Assembly: GCA_905215815.1 (NCBI GenBank)
Contig: CAJMRN010000037.1
Span: 1-18,684, forward strand
Length of the DNA stretch: 18,684 nucleotides
Direction of reading: 5' to 3'
DNA from: an uncultured bacterium
GTDB lineage: Bacteria > Actinomycetota > Coriobacteriia > Coriobacteriales > Coriobacteriaceae
In this document: piece by piece, positions 14,850 to 18,684 of the stretch
Layout of the letters: each line of letters opens with the position of its first letter
How positions within the stretch are numbered: position 1 is the first letter of the stretch
Translations under genes and position numbers: made by a program
Notes under the pieces: generated by a model
What the model was told of the DNA's origin: nothing
Database searches by the model: none
Seen by the model: the letters and a program-made list of their open reading frames with translations, nothing else

Positions 14850-14898
14850 TTAACTTCATTTTATTCTAGTTAATTTCAATTAAAAACGATTAATTTCA
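14850..14898 (-). promoter_or_regulatory. Three 20-bp-period direct repeats (TTAAYTTCA) before the second ATPase gene
   Basis: TTAACTTCA (14850-14858), TTAATTTCA (14870-14878) and TTAATTTCA (14890-14898) recur at an exact 20-bp interval. On the coding (minus) strand they read TGAARTTAA. The stretch is strikingly AT-rich for this window. A TAAAAT -10-like box on the minus strand at 14858-14863 overlaps the repeat nearest the gene; the -35 is weak. The phased repeats suggest cooperative binding by a regulator at the promoter. Confidence 0.55.
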
Positions 14899-14967
14899 TT
14901 TCAAAGCATAAGGTTGGCGCCGTGCGTTATCGAAGCGGTGCTTGAATAGCTTACGTTGGAGCCCGAA

Positions 14968-14984
14968 AATGGGTTCAACCCATT
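14968..14984. promoter_or_regulatory. 17-bp palindrome AATGGGTT-C-AACCCATT upstream of the recombinase gene
   Basis: Perfect 8-bp arms flank a single central base, 79 bp before the recombinase start codon. A TTCGCGAA palindrome (14983-14990) overlaps its right end. Serine resolvases often lie next to their own recombination site, so this may be part of one, or an operator. No second copy was seen in the window. Confidence 0.4.
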
Positions 14985-15062
14985 CGCGAAATTTGCACGC
15001 CCTATTGTGAGTGGGCTCTCAGATGAGCTGAAGCTGCCATCGTGCGGCTGATAGGGGCAATC

Positions 15063-15698
15063 ATGAAAAACAGAATCTATGGGTATGCTCGAGTTTCGTC
15101 AGCAGATCAGAACCTGGATCGCCAACTGGATGCGCTGGAGCGGTTTCCGGTCCAAACGAATTTGATCTATGCTGACAAAGCGAGTGGAAAGGACTTCAGG
15201 CGTCCTCAGTACCGGCGTCTTCTTCGTCGTCTGCGCGAAGGGGACGTTCTGGTGATTAAGAGTATCGATCGATTGGGTCGCGACTACCGTGAAGTTATCG
15301 ATGAATGGCGTCGCCTAACGACGGACAAACGCGTTGCCATCGTGGTGCTCGATATGCCATTGCTTGATACACGCGAACAACCCAATGGAATTACGGGGAC
15401 TTTTATTGCCGATCTAGTGCTTCAGGTTTTGAGTTACGTGGCTCAGGTGGAGCGCGAAAACATAAAGCAGCGCCAGGCGGAGGGTATCGCGTCGGCGCGT
15501 CTGCGGGGTGTGAGATTTGGGAGACCGACGCTCGAACGTCCGGATAGCTACCGCGATGTCATCAAATCATTCGAAGGAGGTGAGGTTACGAGACAAGAGG
15601 CCGCAATGCTTTTGAACGTTAGCGCATCGACGTTTGATCGTTGGAGACGGGCGGACGCGAACGGATATGACCGTTCGCCGTCTGCCCGTCCTCTTTAG
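15063..15698 (+). CDS. Small serine recombinase (resolvase/invertase family)
   Basis: This 211-residue protein has the catalytic domain of the resolvase/invertase family. YARVSS holds the nucleophile Ser12, followed by DQNLDRQLDAL. The conserved KASGKDFRRPQ, GDVLVIKSIDRLGRD and the E-helix region QVERENIKQRQAEGIASAR are present. The C-terminal part RPTLERPDS...TRQEAAMLLNVSASTFDRW is a helix-turn-helix that reads the DNA site. Such enzymes resolve cointegrates or invert segments, and some serve as stand-alone chromosomal switches. No transposase is seen next to it. ATG 15063 follows AGGGG; the frame could extend to GTG 15042 without a better site. A terminator hairpin overlaps the last codons. 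It opens the low-GC segment. Confidence 0.9.
   Translation: MKNRIYGYARVSSADQNLDRQLDALERFPVQTNLIYADKASGKDFRRPQYRRLLRRLREGDVLVIKSIDRLGRDYREVIDEWRRLTTDKRVAIVVLDMPLLDTREQPNGITGTFIADLVLQVLSYVAQVERENIKQRQAEGIASARLRGVRFGRPTLERPDSYRDVIKSFEGGEVTRQEAAMLLNVSASTFDRWRRADANGYDRSPSARPL
15646..15693 (+). terminator. Terminator-like hairpin inside the end of the recombinase gene
   Basis: Left arm 15646-15664 and right arm 15671-15690 pair almost fully (GACGGGC...GAACGG against CCGTTC...GCCCGTC), with one mismatch and one bulge. The loop is ATATGA. CTCTTTAG follows, giving a short T-run. The stem lies inside the last 18 codons and ends just before the stop codon at 15696-15698. Confidence 0.6.
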
Positions 15699-15711
15699 CT
15701 AGACATTTTGA

Positions 15712-15750
15712 CGAGGGGAGTTTATTGCACAGGGCCCACTCCTTCCCTCG
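15712..15750. repeat. Imperfect hairpin between recombinase and lipoprotein genes
   Basis: CGAGGGGAGT (15712-15721) pairs with ACTC-ctt-CCCTCG (15738-15750) with a 3-nt bulge. It lies in the 161-bp gap between the two genes and may be a second terminator or a leader structure. No clear promoter was recognised in this gap. Confidence 0.3.
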
Positions 15751-15859
15751 ATGTTTATCCAGTTCACGCCCTTGAATCAAATAGTGCCACCGCGTTGTTA
15801 ATTCGTCTGCTTTTTGATGAGGGGCTATGAGTTGCAACGTCAATCGAAGGGAAATAGTC

Positions 15860-16675
15860 GTGAAACGAAATATTACTAAAAAGATGTCCATGATGGGTTT
15901 GCTTGTACTACTCATCTGTTCTCTGGGGTTCATTTCGGCCTGTTCACAGAATGATGCAAACGCTGCAAAGTCGAAATATGTCGACGATAAGGCGATGAAT
16001 GTTATCGCCGCCGGGTTTGAGAGAAGGTCCGACGTCATTGAATCTAATGCAAACGATGATGATCCTCATTCAACCGAGAATATCCAGGAAGCTATTGAGG
16101 CCGAAATCAAGAACGACAAGGAACTCAAGAACGCTAGGTTTAAGGATTCCAAGATGCAACAGGACGTAATCACGTATCTGAATCTGCTTGATGACCAGCT
16201 TAAAGTGACCGAGGATTACTCGCAATCGTCTTCGGATTATTACGAAGAGTGGAATAAGGTCTACGATAAGCGGTCTGCGCAGCTCAAAAAGCTTGTTGAT
16301 AATTACGGGCTGGAAGTCAGGGAGAAATACGAGGATGATTTCAACGACTTAATTAAGAATGGAAAGTCCGTAGCAGAGAAGACCCGCTACGAGGATGCCA
16401 TCAACAGTTTGATTCAGGGAGCAAATTTCGAAAAATCGGATGACGGTTACGGTCTGTATACGTATACGGCGGTAGTTGAGAACACCTCTGGTGTATCGTT
16501 CTCTAACGTCAGCCTGACACTTGCTCTCTATGATGCAGATGACATCAAAGCGGAGGAGACCTATGCGGACACTTCTTCGTGGGCGCCGGGTGAGAAAGTC
16601 AAGTTCGAGGCAATGTCCGATGTTGACGCCGCGCGCGTTGTCGCATCTGTTTCCAGCTACGATGCAAATAAATAA
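15860..16675 (+). CDS. Lipoprotein with C-terminal FxLYD-like domain
   Basis: From the GTG start at 15860 the product has 271 residues. It has a lysine/arginine-rich N-terminus, a hydrophobic core (GLLVLLICSLGFIS) and the lipobox ISAC with Cys28 as the lipidated residue. It is therefore exported and anchored on the outer face of the membrane. The mature part begins with a polar linker, then a charged helical region (about 60-185, rich in Lys, Asp and Glu). It ends with a beta-sandwich resembling the FxLYD domain (YTAVVENTSGVSFSNVSLTL then ALYDADD). The ligand or partner is unknown. GTG 15860 is chosen over ATG 15827 because AAGGGA precedes it and the longer form would put 11 residues before the signal peptide. 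GC is low (25/60 in one counted line). Confidence 0.85.
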   Translation: MKRNITKKMSMMGLLVLLICSLGFISACSQNDANAAKSKYVDDKAMNVIAAGFERRSDVIESNANDDDPHSTENIQEAIEAEIKNDKELKNARFKDSKMQQDVITYLNLLDDQLKVTEDYSQSSSDYYEEWNKVYDKRSAQLKKLVDNYGLEVREKYEDDFNDLIKNGKSVAEKTRYEDAINSLIQGANFEKSDDGYGLYTYTAVVENTSGVSFSNVSLTLALYDADDIKAEETYADTSSWAPGEKVKFEAMSDVDAARVVASVSSYDANK

Positions 16676-16689
16676 GTTCTGCACGGAAG

Positions 16690-16730
16690 GGGCGGGTTAA
16701 TCGGCAATGAATGGTTGACCTGCCCGTTTT
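16690..16730 (+). terminator. Probable terminator after the lipoprotein gene
   Basis: GGGCGGGTTA (16690-16699) pairs with TGACCTGCCC (16716-16725) with two wobble pairs. The pairing can extend inward by a few bases, and GTTTT follows. The rest of the 214-bp gap to the next gene (16676-16889) is AT-rich. It has a TATAAC box at 16839-16844 that could be a -10 for the downstream operon, but no convincing -35. Confidence 0.55.
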
Positions 16731-16889
16731 ATGTCAATTATTGAACAACAAGTGCTGCGAACGAATGTGTATTATTTCGGATTGCAAACAACTGCCCTCG
16801 TTTAAAGACATGCTGAAAACGACAATTAAGGCATGAGGTATAACCCACGGCAGTTTCTTAAATAACAGGGATTTTGAAAGGAATAGGGG

Positions 16890-17561
16890 ATGGATGAGAT
16901 AGAGGAAGGCGTGGGGGCGCTGAAAGCGAAACTCGGGAGAATCCTGACAAAGCCCAAGGTATTCTTTGCGGGCCTGGCGCTTGGTGGAGTGATTGTGGCT
17001 GTACTTTTCATTACCATCTTTAATAACGGCAAAGCTGCGGGCGCGAAAGAAACGACCCCCAATACGCTTTCCCCGTCGGTCGTGTTTGAACGCATCGCTT
17101 CCCAGAACGAGATGGTTTCTGCATCGCAGAACTATGCGATTGTCGATAAGGTGACGGATACCAAGAGGTTCTTCGATTGGTTTGATATCCCGTTTACGGA
17201 AAACAGCTTTTGGTACCGCTATGTGGGAACCATTAAGGCGGGTGTGAATCTCGAGACGGCAGAGATACATACAAACAAGAAAAAGCTGACTATTACGATG
17301 GATGAGCCTTATGTAATCTCGAACACGCCGGATATGAATAAGTCGGGTGCTCTCGAGGAACGCAACAACATCCTCAATCCTATTGAGGTCAAAGACGTCA
17401 CGGCGTTTGAAGCGCAGTGCAAGGAGCGGAGCGAAAGCGAGGCCATCAAGGATGGCAAGCTGCTCGAAGAGGCTCGAGTGAACGCCGAAGCAAATATCCG
17501 TGCGATGTTCAATTCGGCATTTGGCGATGAATATACGGTTGATTTCGACTATCGGAAATAG
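16890..17561 (+). CDS. Membrane-anchored DUF4230-like protein
   Basis: The 223-residue product has a short charged cytoplasmic start, one membrane helix at about residues 24-44 (FFAGLALGGVIVAVLFITIF) and an extracytoplasmic remainder. Beyond the helix, the segment NSFWYRYVGTIKAGVNLETA and the following KLTITMDEPYVIS strands match what I recall of the DUF4230 family, single-pass proteins of unknown function. Towards the C-terminus a charged helix (CKERSESEAIKDGKLLEEAR) precedes a small strand region. No catalytic motif is evident. ATG 16890 is preceded by AAAGGAATAGGGG. Only nine bases separate its stop from the next start, so the two form an operon. GC is low (24/60 in one counted line). Confidence 0.75.
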   Translation: MDEIEEGVGALKAKLGRILTKPKVFFAGLALGGVIVAVLFITIFNNGKAAGAKETTPNTLSPSVVFERIASQNEMVSASQNYAIVDKVTDTKRFFDWFDIPFTENSFWYRYVGTIKAGVNLETAEIHTNKKKLTITMDEPYVISNTPDMNKSGALEERNNILNPIEVKDVTAFEAQCKERSESEAIKDGKLLEEARVNAEANIRAMFNSAFGDEYTVDFDYRK

Positions 17562-17570
17562 GAGGTCACT

Positions 17571-18638
17571 ATGGAGGATAAAGACGATCTAGCTGTTGTC
17601 GAAAGGGAGGAGCTGTCGCGACATAAGCAGAGTTTTGATATCCGTAAGGCCGCTGCCGGGTTGGTTGATGGCGCCGGAAGCGCGATGGCGGGCGCGGTTG
17701 CAACCGTACAGAAAGTTGCCGATGGTGCAATGCGTGCTGCAACTCCGATGGTCGATGACGCCTTGGCGGCTATTGCTGATGCGGCCGATGGTGCGGCAGG
17801 TGCTGCTGCGGATATTGGTGACGCCGTCAACGATTGGGCATACCAGCAACAGCTCAATAGGTACAGGCCTGTAACCAAAGAGGTCTATCAGAGCCCTTCA
17901 TTCCATTTGCCGAACATGATTCGAATTGTTGACGGAAATGAGCGTCGGGGCATCGATGTCTGTAGGGATGCTATTGGTTGGTTGGATACTGTTAAGGGCA
18001 CGCAGATTTTCAATTTGTACCGCGAAGCAATTGGGGATAGCGAGCTGTCTTTCTACCCTAAACCATCTCTTTATTCCACATATTACATAGATGCTTTTGA
18101 TCGGTCTCGCTTTGTTGATCTTGACTCCTATTTCGCAACCATGCAACAAGACAAGATGGCCGAGTTGAGACGGATTGCGTTCATGCTTGGCGCGAAGCGC
18201 TGCAAGTTGGAGGTGACGGAGTACGAGGAAACTCGGAGAGGCCACCAGGCTAAGGGAAATGCCAAAGCGGGAAAGAAGGGCTCGGCTCGAATCAACGGCT
18301 CTTTGAGCGATTTAACGAGAAATGAGAAGAAAATCCTGTTTACACAGGAATTCGAGGGAGACATGGTTCCACAGCGCCCTGAACTCCATTGGTATGCCCA
18401 TGACTCTGACATTCTCTTGTTAATCGAAACGAGATGCGGTGGAGAGGATAAAAACAAGGCGAAGAGTTATCGGGTTGAATTGAAAAGCGAGACGACCATG
18501 ACCATGTCCGTATCGCTTGCTATGGCTATCGATGAGGCGTGCAGCAAGCTGAACATAAGGGCGAATTCGAGCCTGACAAGCCAAGCTAAGCGAGAACTTC
18601 GGCAGTCGTTTGTATTTGAAGTTGAATTCGGCTTATAG
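17571..18638 (+). CDS. Unrecognised 355-residue protein with Ala/Gly-rich amphipathic N-terminus
   Basis: I do not recognise this protein. It has no signal peptide and no obvious membrane helix. After a charged start, residues about 27-85 form an Ala/Gly/Asp-rich stretch with repeated pieces such as VADGAMRAATPMVDDALAA and AADGAAGAAADIGDAV. Its pattern suggests long amphipathic helices, possibly membrane-touching. The middle (about 100-210) is mixed alpha/beta and aromatic. A Lys/Gly-rich basic linker (RRGHQAKGNAKAGKKGSAR, about 223-241) separates it from a C-terminal domain rich in strands. The frame begins at ATG 17571 after GGAGGT, nine bases beyond the DUF4230-like stop codon, so the two proteins are probably co-produced and may act together at the membrane. 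Confidence 0.8.
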   Translation: MEDKDDLAVVEREELSRHKQSFDIRKAAAGLVDGAGSAMAGAVATVQKVADGAMRAATPMVDDALAAIADAADGAAGAAADIGDAVNDWAYQQQLNRYRPVTKEVYQSPSFHLPNMIRIVDGNERRGIDVCRDAIGWLDTVKGTQIFNLYREAIGDSELSFYPKPSLYSTYYIDAFDRSRFVDLDSYFATMQQDKMAELRRIAFMLGAKRCKLEVTEYEETRRGHQAKGNAKAGKKGSARINGSLSDLTRNEKKILFTQEFEGDMVPQRPELHWYAHDSDILLLIETRCGGEDKNKAKSYRVELKSETTMTMSVSLAMAIDEACSKLNIRANSSLTSQAKRELRQSFVFEVEFGL

Positions 18639-18660
18639 GACAAAATGTGTGTCTACTTTA

Positions 18661-18684
18661 GGGGCATCGGCGCAGGTCGATGCC
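18661..18684 (+). terminator. Possible terminator of the last operon, cut by the window end
   Basis: GGCATCG (18663-18669) pairs with CGATGCC (18678-18684), with an 8-nt loop. The left arm continues outward as GG, so the right arm probably continues beyond the window. It lies 22 bp after the last stop codon. Whether a T-run follows cannot be seen. Confidence 0.4.

Noticed and set aside
14961..14990. GGGTTCAACCC resembling a tRNA T-arm, hence a possible attachment-site remnant
   Set aside because: The pairing gives no standard 5-bp stem with a 7-nt TTCRANY loop, and no acceptor stem or other tRNA arm is nearby.

Overview
The window looks like a chromosomal segment of a GC-rich Gram-positive bacterium. 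It fits a gut actinobacterium of the Coriobacteriia best, with Collinsella the leading guess. This is an inference from GC level, strong Shine-Dalgarno sites, gene content and the style of the small intergenic hairpins (GGGAC and GGGGACG elements). No rRNA or other marker gene is present to prove it. I found no tRNA, rRNA, CRISPR array or complete insertion sequence.

Bases 1-7,710 are housekeeping-like. A uracil-DNA glycosylase gene runs off the left edge. Next come an EamA/DMT transporter divergent from a LysR regulator, a MATE exporter, an RlmA-type 23S rRNA methyltransferase with a clear terminator, a four-helix membrane protein, a 47-residue membrane peptide, an RsmJ-type 16S rRNA methyltransferase, a small zinc-finger protein and a GNAT acetyltransferase. 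The last two diverge from a palindrome.

Bases 7,963-14,825 are more unusual. A Tet(M)-like ribosome-protection GTPase is followed by an AAA-type ATPase whose gene abuts a UvrA2-like ABC ATPase lacking the UvrB-binding domain. A second ATPase, clearly paralogous to the first, converges on them. Related hairpins (9960-9992 and 13686-13720) bracket the first ATPase and uvrA2, and each ATPase gene has periodic direct repeats in its upstream region (10-bp and 20-bp periods).

Bases 14,826-18,684 are visibly less GC-rich. Single 60-base lines that I counted gave 25/60 and 24/60 GC here, 32/60 in the second ATPase, and 37/60 in the GTPase gene. This part holds a small serine recombinase, an FxLYD-like lipoprotein, a DUF4230-like membrane-anchored protein and a 355-residue protein I do not recognise, the last two in a tight operon. 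It reads as an accessory segment, and with the ATPase/uvrA2 block it is the best place to look for something undescribed.

No gene-free stretch exceeds 300 bases. The largest are 7709-7962, 14826-15062, 5653-5885 and 16676-16889; their hairpins and repeats are listed individually.
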